A stretch of 64,000 nt of DNA from Patella vulgata (lineage: Eukaryota > Mollusca > Gastropoda > Patellidae), in NCBI RefSeq assembly GCF_932274485.2, contig NC_065881.2, forward strand, positions 55,314,702 to 55,378,701, in the 5' to 3' direction. Under the pieces are notes generated by a model, which made no database searches, was not told the origin of the DNA, and saw only the letters and a program-made list of their open reading frames with translations. The stretch's first letter is position 1, and each line of letters begins with the position of its first letter. Shown here in pieces: positions 43,831 to 57,500 of this stretch. Both the position numbers and the translations under genes were made by a program.

Positions 43831-44370
43831 CAAGAGTAGGCTCTTAGTTATTAATATCTGTCAAAGACAATGAAAATTATCAAGATTTTAGGATTAACAT
43901 GAAATTTGTCCATTTTTAGATAACCGGGGCGCGTTCTCATGTGTCGACTAATAATTTTGGGCCGTGCAGTTACCAAGTATAATTTTGGTCAGAAATTTCG
44001 TCTGCTACGCACGGTACCTCACTGCTAGCCTACTAGTACTAGTGCTAGAACCCGATGCAGTCACACTGGCATTGTCACATGGGTTCCTTTCCTATGACGA
44101 GATCTATGCAATACTACTGGTGCACCACGATAAAGAATGAAAATAATGATATATCCAACAACACCATGGATTACAAATCACAATTTTACTACTAGGCTAG
44201 TACTGTCTTAATTGCCTTAGCTGCTTAGTCAAATTTTATTTTATATTTATAATTTATATTTAATTATATTATTTAATAGGCTATAGGCAGGCCTAGTGTG
44301 TGACATACAAACATATACATAGTAGTATATATTTTATTTGCCTAATCAGCAACATACAAAACAGTTCGAG

Positions 44371-44745
44371 GATCACGTGGCTAAGTGGGTAAGACGCTAG
44401 CTCGCTAGCCTGGAGGTCGGGTGTTCGATCCCTGCATTGGCCGAGAAAGTTCATCCAGATTTTCCGGCGTGGTTCTCCCTTGTCAGTGATGCAGGACGGA
44501 GGGGCTGACAAGGAAAGCTGTCTAGTCGTTCGGATGGGACGAAAAAACGAGGTCCCATGTACACATTGGCGTGCATGTAAAAGATCCCTTGGCAGTTGGA
44601 ATTCGATATAAGAGTAGGCCGTAGTGCCGCTGCCCGGGCAAAATTTCCCTCATAGCACACTGTATGGCGTATGCTCGTCTTCATTAGCCCAGGTTAGGAG
44701 CAGAACAGTAGGACGTTAAACTCCATTTCATTTCATTTCATTTCA
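44371..44745 (+). mobile_element. SINE-1, near full length, tRNA-derived
   Basis: About 375 bp. Head cacgtggctaagtgggtaag supplies the box A-like part and gggtgttcgatccctgc the box B of an RNA polymerase III promoter. The body follows (ggccgagaaagttcatcc, ttccggcgtggttctcc, tgatgcaggacggaggg, gcccgggcaaaatttccc), then the tail with gcagaacagtaggacgttaa and four TTTCA repeats. Other copies: 13349, 19127, 21195, 21379, 34699, 59700. No protein. Confidence 0.9.
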
Positions 44746-45093
44746 TTACAAAACAGTTCTTCTGAATAGTTCACCCACAGAAATTTTGCTTCTTTAAAAA
44801 AAAAAAGCCGCTTTGGTGTGAAAAAGACACCAAAACTACAAAAGCTAACAGATGATTTTAAAGAAATTTTTTAAAGTGAGTTTAATGGGAAGTAAATATA
44901 AAAATACAAGAAAATGTGATTAATAATTGTCATATGTCATGATTTGTAAGCTTATGTTTAAAGTAGGAGTAAAGTAAATGGACATCATGATTTGTAATTA
45001 ATGCTATGCAAATTGTAGGTGTTAGATTTATGAATCTAAATTATTTGAACAAGTCTTGATTAACCATTTCTATGTTTAATTGGGGGGTGGGGT

Positions 45094-45830
45094 GGTGGAT
45101 AGCCGAATGGTTAGTGTGTGCACGCTGAATCGTAATTTAAAGGGACTATCCCGATTTGAACAGAGTCTCAAAAACAAAAGTCAGAGTTTGTATGAAATTT
45201 AAGCGCCAAAATATTGAGGAATGGTGTATTTACCCTGCCTCAAAATTTCAGCTCAAAATATTGAGTTGTTTGGACGTTAACGTCAAAAATGCTTATCTGC
45301 ACACGTAACCCTTTTAAGATTTCTGGTCAATTTTTTCGTTGGGTGACCCGATAATCTATCGCTGTTCCTTTCGAGGTCTATACAGTGAATGACCCATGTG
45401 CCGTACTGGATAGCGAAAGGTAAATTTCACCTATACATTGTTTTTATAAAATAAAAGTCTGGTTTTATCCAGACACCGCATAATACAGCTTGGGACACCG
45501 ATCTCCATTTCCAGATCACAAATATTGAATTAGTTGCTCGGCCCCTAGTCACGGGCTATTAAGGGGTTTTAACAAAAAAATAAGCAGTTTTATTCTCCAA
45601 AATATTATTGGGATTGGCCCTTTAAAGCTCTGTCATAGAGTCAACTGGCGGGGTTTCGATTCCCCGGTTGTACTTGTGGGGTTTCTCCGGGTCCTCCGGT
45701 TTCATCCCACTGCTAAAGACCCCTACGTACAAGTGAATTATTGAAATAAAAAATTGAACCATGTGTTAGTCTCGAAATGACCTGGTTTGTGTCGAGTGGA
45801 AGTTAAAGCACTTTTCTATCTCTCTCTTTC
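45094..45830 (+). mobile_element. SINE-2, tRNA-derived, interrupted by a TTAA element
   Basis: Head ggtggatagccgaatggtta (box A-like), then after the insertion tggcggggtttcgattcccc (box B), ttctccgggtcctccggttt, gctaaagacccctacg, cgaaatgacctggtttgtgt and a TCTC tail. Distinct from SINE-1 in sequence and tail. The insert is 45141-45621. Confidence 0.85.
45141..45621. mobile_element. TTAA-targeted MITE, 481 bp, nested in SINE-2
   Basis: Ends agggactatcccgat and (complement) agggccaatcccaat; TTAA directly flanks both ends (45137-45140 and 45622-45625). Removing it restores a continuous SINE-2. TTAA target sites are known for piggyBac and Kolobok; an AGGG tip favours Kolobok, by inference. No open frame. 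Confidence 0.8.
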
Positions 45831-45879
45831 TACGTTTAATTATTTGTCAAACTATATATTCCAATCCACTAAATATTGC

Positions 45880-46580
45880 AGGCTAGCGATTGCATCGAGA
45901 GTTGATTATGGTCTGGATAAGTAATGTCTTAGATAACATTTCAAGCCTAAAAAAAAGACCTGCAATAGGCAGATTTAGCTCTTGCATAATGTATGTTAAA
46001 GATACATTATGGGAGATTAGATAAAGAGCTGGTAGTTCTCACTATAATAGTTTAAAACTAGTTAATGTAAAGGGAATAGCTGAAAATTTCATTCAAATTG
46101 CTCCACTCTGAATTGATATATTAGCGTTTGAAGTTTAGGCCTAGCCTCGATCATCATAAGTCATAACTAAAGTCGGTACGATAAAAACATAGTCTTGATT
46201 ATCCATTTTTGAATTAAATCCAGTGAACATCCGACACATAAGATGACATCGAGAGTTGATTAAGGTCTTTTCATAACATTTCAGATAGGGTTGGGCGATA
46301 ATAAAAAAAAAATATTGTGATGATAATTTAGCAAATATCATGATAAACCATGTTATTGTGATAATTTATAGGCGTATCTTAAGAAGTATTATCGTCAATA
46401 TTGGGACACGATAATTATCATATTGCAATAATTTTAGTTGTCAACATAAACCGGTTTTTCGATATTTTTAAATAAATCCAATATGATAAAAATCGCTGAT
46501 GATTTTATCACAATATACCGAAAAAACAGTATATTGCCCAACCTGCAGTAGGTGGATTTAGCTCTTGCATAATGTATGTT
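45880..46580. mobile_element. Two TTAA MITE copies end to end (same family as 51809)
   Basis: A right end (ctcttgcataatgtatg) meets TTAA at 45996-45999, which is also the target site of a left end (agatacattatgggag). The second copy's right end lies near 46580. Both copies share the phrase atcgagagttgatta. The second carries another element at 46289-46543. Confidence 0.6.
46289..46543. mobile_element. Small inverted-repeat element nested in a TTAA MITE
   Basis: Ends ggttgggcgata and tattgcccaacc are complementary with one mismatch. The interior is very AT-rich with further self-complementarity (tatcatgataa-type motifs). Target duplication could not be settled by comparison with the sister copy. 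Superfamily unknown, possibly hAT-like. Confidence 0.6.
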
Positions 46581-46953
46581 TTAAGTAGCTAAGTCTCTAA
46601 CTCAATATCATCCAAAGTCTTCGACATTGAAAGCACAAATTATTTGTCAATTTAAATCAACATTGATGTTGTGATCTTGCCATTAAAAGATGGTCTTCCG
46701 ATGTCCAATATTTAAGACAAAATAAACATTTTACCATTGGTACACAAATTGTGTACCATAATGCGTTTCAGTCCCATTTCTAACAAGGGACTCAAAGAAC
46801 GGGCTAGACATATTCCACAAGTCATGTCAAACGGTGACAGCATATTCTTATCTGGAGAGCATGCGCGATAAATACTATGTAGACTGAAATAACCAGACGT
46901 TAGAGATTGCCATTCGATTGAGACTTCTGGCGTATTTCGCCGAACATAACTAA

Positions 46954-48027
46954 TTTTTATACGCCCACATGGAAATATGGTTGTATATTGCCGTTGCCCC
47001 TGTCCGTTCATCGTCCACAATTTCTTGTGAACACTTTACAGACTAAATTTATTATCTGATTGTTTTGAAATTGATATATGTTGTTTGCATTAGTGAGATG
47101 AAGAGCCTATTTAATTTCAATAATTTCTGTTAATTTCTTCTGGAGTTATGGCCCTTGTTTCACTTTGTTGCACCTTGTGAACGCTCTTAACGACAAAAGT
47201 TATCAACTGATCTGTACATCATTTAAATTAGTAAAACAAAGAATCCTATTGAATTTCAGCAATTTCCGTTAATTACATCTAGAGTTATAGCCCTTGTTTC
47301 ACTTTGTTGTATCTTGTGAACGCTCTAATTACAACAGTTATCATCCGATCTGTTTGAAATTGATATGCATCATTTAAATTAGTGAAATGAAGAAGCCTAT
47401 TGAATTTCAGCAATTTCCGTTTATTACGCCATGAGTTATGGCCCTTGTTTCACTTTGTTATACCTTGTGAATGCTCTAACGACAAAAGTTATTATCCCAT
47501 CTGTATGAAATTTATATGTATCGTTTAAATTAGTAAAATTAGTTAATTACATCTAGAGTTATGACCCTTGTTTAACTTTGTTGAATCTTGTGAATGCTTG
47601 AACGACAAAAGTTATCACGTAATCTGTATGAAATTCATATGCATCATTTAAATTAGTAAAATGAAGAAGCCTATTGAATGTCAGCAATTTCCGTCAATTA
47701 CGTCTACAGTTATGGCCCTTGATTTACTTTGCTGAACTTATCATTCGATCTTTATGAAATTTATATGCATTATTTGAATTAGTAAAACGAAAAAGCCTGT
47801 CGAATTTCAACAATTTCTGTAGATTACTTCCAGTGTTACGGCCCTTGTTTTAGTTTTTAGAACCTTGTGAATCCTCAAACGACGAAAATTATAATGTCAT
47901 CTGTATGAAATTGTCTATTAAATTTCCCTAATTACCTACAAAAGAATAAATATGTCACAACCCTTGTCGACTGCTCAGACGATTTAACTGCTGTGGGCGT
48001 ATGTTTTGTTGCCTGGCAACCTATCTT
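46954..48027 (-). repeat. Complete capped repeat family A element, reverse orientation
   Basis: Mirror of 25672-26787. It opens tttttatacgcccacatgg with the hairpin and gcccctgtccgttcatcg, runs through about seven units (ggcccttgtttcactttgtt recurring roughly every 120-150 bp), and closes agacgatttaactgctgtgg, gcgtatg and gttgcctggcaacc at about 48000-48022. Both caps are preserved. Its proximal end lies about 500 bases upstream of the BANP start codon. Confidence 0.9.
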
Positions 48028-48539
48028 AAATTAGAGTAAAAACGTAAACGAATGAATGTAAATCAGTTGAAATACTTTATATTACATTATTATATTCGTT
48101 GCGACCCATTTGTGTCAATTTCTAGGTCCCAAATATTAGCGAATTAGCTCCTTTAAGCTCATTACTGATTTTTATCATATTTAAATTTGTGAGAATGCTT
48201 TTTTTTTGCTACTTCATAAATAAGAGCAATGATTACCCATTTAGGGTACTAAAAGATTTGAGAAAACATTTTTTAATAAGGACATTTTATTTTGTACCCT
48301 ACATTTGTTTTAATATTCATTATTATCATAAAACAATGGATAACAAAATAAAAAAAATAGCTAGAGAAAACAAACTGTATGCATAAAATTGTAACTTAAA
48401 TTAAGTTAAATTTAATAATTTGTCTCATATGATAAACAAATAATTTATTTGTCATACAAGTTGATTTAACAATCTAAGTACATTCTTTTTTTTTTGAAGA
48501 ATATTTCATCCTGTTTCAGGTTGTTAAGTATATAAAACA

Positions 48540-51500
48540 ATGGCTGATAGTGGTATGAATGTGAATCAGGCTACAGTTGTGACAGCAGGCAACCCAAATA
48601 TACAAATAGTCTCCATAGAATCATCACATGTAGTTAGTCAGTTTGAAGATGGAAATTCATTGAGTGATGCCGATATAAATATTGGTAAGGTATTGAAGCT
48701 GCAATACTTCAGAAGAATAATATTCATTGTTCCCCTCCTTTTGGTGAAAGCAGAGGACTATTAAAATGGGTCCGTCTTTCCGTCACACTCTTTCGGAAAC
48801 AATAACTTTCCTTATAATTGAGCTAGAATGTTCAAACTTGGTGTAGGTGTTTATTAAGTGGATGCCTTGATGAAGTTCGAAGATGAGCATTTTCTGCTTA
48901 GTGTAAGCAGAGATGAGCAATTTGATTGGTTGATGATTTGGGGCATGATAAAATGATAACTTTAGTTCTAAATAACTGAGAGTGATGAAATATGGTGTCT
49001 AGTTTTATTACATCATTGATTCATTACCTTGACTAAGTTTGATAATGAGCATTTTCTGCTCAGTTTAAGAACGATAAGCAATTTGATTGGTCGAGACTAT
49101 GGAACACAATAACTCTCCTTCAAATTGAAGTAGAATGTTAGAGCTTGGTGTAGACGTTCATTAGGTGAATGCCTTGATGGAATTCGAAAATGAGCATTTT
49201 CTGCTTAGGGTAAGCAGAGATAAGCAATTTGATTGGTTGATGCTTTGGGACACAATAACTTAGTAAGTTCTAACTAAGTGAGAGTGATGAATTTTGGTGT
49301 ATAGTTTCATCACATTAATACCTTGACTAAGTTTGATACAGAGCATTTTCGGCTCCGAGTAAGCACTCTGATTGGTCGAAACTTTGGAGCTTGATAACTT
49401 TAATTCTGATTGATAGTGGTGAAACTTCGTTTATAGTTTCATTACATCAATACTTTAACGAAGTTTGATGTTGAGCATGTTCTGCTTAGGCAAAGTAGAG
49501 ACTTTAATCTGATTGGTCGAGACTTTGGAACACAATAACTCTCCTTCTAATGGAGGTAGAAAGTTCAAAATTGGGGAAGATGTCTATTAGGTGAATACCT
49601 TGACAGAGTTCAATCATGCGCATTTTCCACTAAGGGTAAGCAGAGATCAGCAATTTGATTGGTTGAGACCTTGGAACACAATAACTTTGGTTCTAATTGG
49701 GTGAGAGCGATGAAACTCTGAGTAAAGATTCATTATATTGGTTGGTTGATGCTTTTGGGCACGATAATTTTGGTTATAATTAAGTGAGAGCTATGAAACT
49801 CTGAGTATAGAATCATTATATCATTGACTAAGTTCGATGATGAGAATTTTCTGCATAGGCTAAGTAGCAATAAGCAATTTAATTGGTCAAGACTTTGGAA
49901 AATAACAACTCAGCTTTTAATTAAGGTAGCTAAAGCTAAGCAGAGCTAAGCAATTTCATTGGTCGATACTTTGGGATAACATTAAGAAAACTTTGATTCT
50001 AATCAAATTGATAAGACCTCACTATGTTTGATCGTGAACATGTTATGCTTAGTAGACTAAGCATAGATAATCAGTTTGATTGCTTGATACTTTTGAAAAA
50101 GATAATGTGCAATTAATTAATATGTGTCATCTATTTATTTTGGGGGACATCAGCCTCACTGTTGACTTGTTTTCTTATTTTTACCCCCCATCCCCTTTTC
50201 GAAGAAAGTTTGGGACTATTAAAATGGGTTTGTCTGTCTTTCTGACCATGATACTTTTTTTGGACACAATTAGCCTACTCTGCTTCTAATTGAGCTTGAA
50301 TGTTCAAACTTGGTGTAGCAATTTTGTTGGTCGATGCTAAGGGACAGAATAACTTTAATTCTAATTAAGTGAGTGGGATTTAATGTAGTTTCATTACATC
50401 AATACCTTGACTAAGTTTGATAATGAGCATTTTCTGCTGGGGTTTAAAGTAGAGACCTAATTTTAATTGGTCAAACTTTAGAACACAATAACTCTTTTTT
50501 TCTAATTGATTTAGAATGTTCGGAATTGGTGGAGGTTTACTGTTTAAACATGAATACCTTGACTGAGTTTGGGTACAAGCATTTTCCACTGAGGCTGATG
50601 AGCATTGATAAACAATGTGAAAGGTTGGGACTTTGGATCGTGATAACTTTGATTCTAATTGCCAATTACTTTGGACGCTGCTATTGACAAATTAACTCTC
50701 ATCTGCTATTGACAAATTAACTCTCATCTGTGATTAGTGGGACCCTTAGATTGTACTAAAAGCTTTTCTTGATTTTTAGCTGATGGTAGTGGTGAGCCGC
50801 CAATTAAAAGATTTAAAATTGAAAATGAGCCCGAGAATGAAATCGACATGGACCAGTCCCTTAAGGTAAGGAATGATAAAATACTTGTCAGATCACAAAA
50901 GAAAGGGATGTTATTTTAGATACAACTTGAACTTTTCATTTACTAAAAATTTACTACTGTGAGTATTGAAATGAAAATATACTTATTGTTTTGGTATTTT
51001 TTATTACAGATTGTATTGTTCAACATTAATAGAGCTATATGTCTCAGATTAGATGGTATTGAGAAAAAACTTGATTCATTAGATCAAAAAACAAAATATT
51101 TACAGAACAGAGTTGATCAGTTAATGAATGATACCCAAAATAAAACTACTAACTCCAATTATCATAATATCAGAAAAGGGTAAGCTTATAAGCTATGGTA
51201 TATCATATAGTTCATGTTAATTGTTTTTGTTTTATATTGTGGTGAAGGGCTTCGCAACACACTTTGATAGGGTGCCCTACACTGAAAAAAAAAAATATCT
51301 AAAAGATATTGATGGTTATAGCACTATAGTAAATAGTTACATATACAAAAACCATATCTTGAATCCTCCTCATTAATCATCAAAAAATGGTGCTTCATGC
51401 TGTATTTCATAAAATGTGTCCATTTAAATATACTATTTTCATATTTTTCATTGTCATTGAAGTTGTGTCGACTTGGTTTTAAATTTTTTTCTGCAAAACT

Positions 51501-54500
51501 AGGCTTCTGACCTTTCCGTGGCTGCAAACTAAAACTATAACACATGCTTGTGTATTTATGATGGTGACTGAAGCAAGAAACATATTATTAATTGAATTAC
51601 CTTAGGAGACATTGTTTTAACTAAGGTTTTCTTTTTCAGTGCTGTTATTGTTGGGTTACCACAAAATGGCAAAGCACCGGCAGGTATGTATTTAGCACTT
51701 GATAACATGACAAAGGTCTTAAGTCTAATCATTATTTCTGTCAGTCAGTTCTTCTGTTAACAATCAATTTAAACAGTTACCTCACAAGTTATATGAGCTC
51801 AGTCTTAAAGGTGCATTATGTAAGAGCTAAATCTGCTTATTGCATGAGATATAAATATTATGGAACAAAAATGGATAATCTACATTGCATCTTCAAACAC
51901 TCATCACTTCGCTCAGAATAAAGTAATTTGAATGAAATTTTTGAACTAAATATAGCAAAAAACAGCCAGCTCTTTATCTACATATTAATCTTACATAATG
52001 TATCTTTAAGACATTGCAGGATAACTGTGCAACAAAATCAAACAGACATAGAACAAATGATACATTAGATGGTGCAAATTAAATACACATTTAATTTTCA
52101 ATATCATAGTATACGTTAACAATTGTAGTACGGTGGGGTTAATGAGTACAATGTTTTTTCATCGAGTCTTAGTAAATGGCAAGTTTAGAATGTATATCTT
52201 GGCCATCATCCACCTGATAATTGTCGAAATATAATTTAATATCATTATTTTTCAGAAGTTATTTCAGAAACTGTAACCAACACAGATAATGTACAAAGTT
52301 TAGGACCGAATGTCACACTTATAACTCTTAACTCTGAAAGTAAGTATAAGTAAATACTTTCGCTTGAAAAAAAACAGTCCTAAGTAAGAATTTAATTTTC
52401 ATCTAAAGGAGATTCTTCATTTAGAATGGAATTTCAAAAGAGAATAGTTTATGTTGCCTAGGTACTAGATGTCGTGATAAAGACTGTTCTGCGTGCCATA
52501 AAATTGGTGTGTGTTTCTCCATTGCTTCATTTGTGTGAATTTTCACTAAAACTTAAACTAATTATAAACCTATAACGGTAAATCTCTTTGATCTTAAAGG
52601 TATATTTTATGCCTCGAATAACTTGCAGTCTGAAAGTCTGGGACGGCTGTGGATATATACAGGGGAATTTGGGGTTATTCTTTGGAAAGTTTTTCTTTAA
52701 ACCTGTAACAGGTTATTCTTCCACGATAGGTTTTATTTTCCATAAGAAAACATGATATGAGGTTTTTAATACAGGAATTCTTGGATATTCTCATTTTTCC
52801 TACATGTAAACATAGACGGTTTATATGCAAGATATAAAGTCTTCGACTTCGGTTATGCTGGGGAAAAAAGACTTAAGAAAAAAACCTTCGACAGAAATAC
52901 CTCGATCTGCCGGTCTTGGTTTTTCTTCTTCTCAGGTTATTTTCTTCAGTCTTTTATTCCCCAGCATAATCTCGGTCTCATGCTTTATCCTACACGGATG
53001 TAATGGTTCAAAATGTTTATTATTGAAGGTGACTATCCTAATGGTTGTTGGTTAGGTGATGAAAATAATCCTGAAATGCGCGTAAGAGTACCAATAAGTA
53101 AAAGGTAGGTCTCCCACCTCACCAACAGCTCAACCGCTCTCTGCCCCCCCCCCCTTTATTTACATGTACAGTGAAACTGTAACTGTCGGTGTAGTTGTTG
53201 ATTGTGATTAAACTCTATGTCAGCAGTTTGAAAACAAACTGATTTTTGTATTTTGTTTTTGAAAGCTTTTTTGCTGAATTCCTAGTTTTAGAAATTAGCA
53301 GACAAGTGTGTTCATATAGGGATCTTTTGTGGAGTTATTTCCCTTGATGTATTCTCTTTCATAGAAAGTGTGGGACTATTAAACTAGGTCAGCTTTCTGA
53401 CTGTCTGTCTGCCCATCACACTTATTGAGATACAAGAACTCTACTTCTAATTTAGCTAGAATGTTCAAACTTAGAGTAGGTGTTTATTGGGTCAATACCT
53501 TGCCTGATTATGAGGATCAGTATTTTCCACTAAGGCTAAGTGGATATAAACAATTTGATTGGTTAAGGCTCTAGAACACAATAACTTGGATTCTAAACTA
53601 ATTGAGTTGGAGGGGTGAAAATTGGTACTTGACTAAAAGTACTATGAAGAGAATTTTCAGTTTCTGCTTGGGCTATCTAGTAATCAGCAATTGTAGATGT
53701 TCATTAGGCAAGTTAGATGATTAACATTTTCTGCTAAGCAACATATGATAACTAGTTGAGGAAGGACGAAGAATTTTGGTGTATAGTTTCCCTACAAAAA
53801 AAACTTGACTAAGTTGGATCACGAGCATAGAGGTATAAATAAGCAGTTTGACTGCTTGATGCTTCACAAAAAGATAAATGTATAATTAATTAAGTTATAT
53901 TTATAGCACGACTTTCATGAGTTAACAGGTTTAAACATCGAGGCCGTAGGCTATAACATCGACACCTGCTCAACATGCTTGTTGTTATTGCACAGAAACC
54001 CCACCCCACTTTTCTATATGATTTCCACTAAAACTAGTGTAAACCAGCAAAAGAGTGCAGTAACATTGAACATGTCTAGTTATTGCACGGTAAGCTCCAC
54101 CTAATCTACTAGAGGGAAAACAATCTGCTTATTCAACGAAAAGAACAAAGGAAGATTTCCCATCCATGTTACAATATCTGTTATCTATTTATTTTGGGAT
54201 TGAGACATCAGCTTCACTGTTGGGTTGTTTCTTTTGTTCTAGTGATCTACTTCGCATTCACTCCAATTGTCGTATATCAGAGAAAATGGCATTGAAATTA
54301 TTAGATTATTTATTTGATCAAGATGCACAAGCTAACTTTAATTAACAAGCTTATTAATATGTGTCATCTATATTTTGGGATTGAGGCATGGGGACATCAG
54401 CTTTACTGTTGGCTTTTTTCTTTTGTTGTAGTGATCTACTTCACATCCATTCCAATTGTCGTACATCAGAGAAAATGGCCTTGACATTATTAGATTATTT

Positions 54501-57500
54501 ATTTGATCGAGATACACAAGCTAACTCTAATTTGTCTGGTATGGGTCGTCATGGTAAAAAACAACTTGATCCTCTAATGATATATGGTATTAGATGTAAG
54601 TAATAATTTGCTAATTATTGAAAAAAAAAACAAATTGACCTAGTTTGTGTTGTGGGGATGTTAAACCCTGTTTCTATCTGGACTGGAATGAAATCAAGGT
54701 CTGAGAAATTTACCCATTAGACAGGTATTTTAGATATAACTGTTTTCTTATTTTAGGTCATCTTATCCACCGTTTTAATGTCACAGAAGGTGATTGGCAT
54801 AGAATTAAACAGAATATTGATTCAAAATGTCGTACTGCATTCCGTCGTCGTCAGAGAGGCCAGCCTTTAACAGTGAAGGCTTTTCGAGGTAAAGCAGGAA
54901 CATCCACAGTTGGTAATGAACATATAACTATAAATTCTCAAGATCAAGGTTATAGCGATGAAGATTCTTTAAGTCATGATGATTCCGTCTCAGAATTACA
55001 CATTCATCAGGTAATGATAAAAGTTGTTTTTGTTTTAATCTGCGGCATGAGCACACTGTTTGTCTGTCCGTCCGTCGGTCCAGTCAATGCCTTGATGGAG
55101 TTCGAAGATGAGCATTTTCTGCTTAGGGTAAACAGAGATAAGCAATTTGATTGGTTGATGATTTGGGACACGATAACTTTAGTTTTAATTGAGTGAGTGA
55201 TGGAATTTTGTTTATAGTTTCATTACATCAATACCTTGACTAAGTTCAATAATGAGCATTTTCTGCTCAGGGTAAGCAGAGCGATAAGCAATTTGATTGG
55301 CCGAGACTTTGGAACACAATGACCCTACTTCTAATTGAGCTAGAACGTTCAAACTTGGCATATTTGTGTATTAGGTCAATGCTTTGATGGAGTTCGAAGA
55401 TGAGCATTTTCTGCTTAGGGTAAGCAGAGATAAGCAATTTGATTGGTTGATGCTTTCGGACACGATAACTTTAGTTCTAATTAAGTGAGTGATGAAATTT
55501 AATGTATAGTTTTATCACATCAATACCTTGACTAAATTCGATAATGAGCATTTTCTGCTCAAGGTAAACAGAGTGATAAGCAATTTGATTGTTCGAGAAT
55601 GTTCAAACTTGATATAGGCGTTCATTAGGTTAATGACTTGATGGAGTTCGATGATAAACATTCTCTGCTTACGTTAAGCAGAGATAAGCAATCTTGATTG
55701 GTTGATGCTTTGAAGCACGATAACGTTGGTTTTAATTAAGTGAGAGTGATGAAACTCCGAGTGTAGATTTATTATATAATTATCTTGACTAAAGTTCTAT
55801 GATGAAAATTTTCTGCTGAGGATAAGGACTGATAAGCAATTTGATTGGTCATGACGACTTTTAATTGAGGTAGAATAGTTAAACTTGATGTAGATGTTCA
55901 TTAGGTGAATGTCTTGAGTTCAGTGATTAACATTTCGAGCCAAAGCTAAGCAGAGCTAAGCAATTTCATTGGTCGATGCTTTGCGTCAAGATAATTGATT
56001 CTATCTGATAGAGAGTGATGAAACTTGCGTATAATTGATAATCAGTTTGATTGCTTGATACTTTTGAAAAAAAATTTAAAAATTGGGATTTCGGTGGGGG
56101 ACATCAGCCTTACCGTTGGCTTGTTATTACTATTATTGTATCGTAATTATTATTATTTGCATACTGTTAAAACACTTGTGAAACAGATGTACTTGAAGTT
56201 ACTTACGCAAGAATCTATTTTTATCAGCCTTGTTTATCACGTGTTTTGATTGAGGGAGAATCCATTTTTAGCTGCTCGTTTGTATCTGCTCGTTGGCTTG
56301 TTATTAATTGTATCGTAATTATTATTATTTGCATACTGTTAAAACACTTGTGAAACAGATGTACTTGAAGTTACTTACGCAAGAATCTATTTTTTATCAG
56401 CCTTGTTTATCACGTGTTTTGATTGATGAGGGAGAATCCATTTTTAGCTGCTCGTTTGTATTAACATTAGTCAACTGTCGAAGCCTAAGTAAATTCCTGG
56501 ATTATCGTCTAATCGCAGAATCGTTCGCACAACTGTTGGCCATTAGATCAACACCCTAACATTAGTGTCTTGTGCGCTCCTCATGGGTGTTTTTTTCAGG
56601 GAATCTGTTATTTTTCTAGTAAGACTGGGAGTCTCTACTTTCCATATATACCTCAATTGGAATACTTTTATTGGAAATAACTACCAAATAAATGTTTTTG
56701 TTGGGATTGTATCTTTAAGTGTTTTTTCCTGTGTTAAATATTATTTTTTTGGTTAACAGGGTGATGTTGATATTCAACAGGCAGTCTCTATGCACGATGG
56801 TTTAGGTCAAGGTGAAATACAGATATTACATGCTACACCTGAACAGATATCACAGTTACAACAAGCTCATCATATACAAATATTACAAGGAGATCAGGTT
56901 ATTGGGGTAAATAATTTATTAAAACAAAACTTCTTAATGTTTACATCCACTATTCATTGCATCTGTTGATATTGCACAAGTGGGTATTTTTTAACCCCTG
57001 TTACAGTGTTCAATTATAGAAAGTAGAGTGTAGAATTTTCCAGAATGTTTTCACTAACCAGCTGAATTGAATTACTATTATTATGATTTAAAGATGGGCA
57101 TGTCCTGTGTTTACTTCATTATCATATGATAATATTATTGTAAATGTTGATACAAATCTGCATTCATGAATATTATACATGGTCATAAATTGTTGTTTCC
57201 ACTGTTTTTCCATTCACCCATCCATCTGTCCATTGTACTCACTCTACATAAGTTAGTTCTTATTCTTAACCATGTAAGTTCTTAAAGGGGGGGGGGGAGT
57301 CTTATTACAGCGGCATATGGTACCTTGACTGCCAGGCTTTGTTTAATGAAACGAAATAAGCTTATAGAAATTCTTTTATATCTTTCTTGATTACAGCTAT
57401 TTGGGAGGTTAAATTTCTACCTCTCTGCCAGTACATGTATAGAGTAACAGTGATCTGGTATGTTAAACATGTAAATGTGAAAGTGAAATATTGGTAATAA

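Noticed and set aside
44390-44445. Stand-alone tRNA gene
   Set aside because: Box A/B-like sequences are there, but the cloverleaf does not close and the sequence continues into the SINE-1 body.
52825-53055. Plus frame covering BANP exon 6
   Set aside because: Most of the frame is repeat P sequence in another register; the true exon is 53029-53104 in the frame set by its neighbours.
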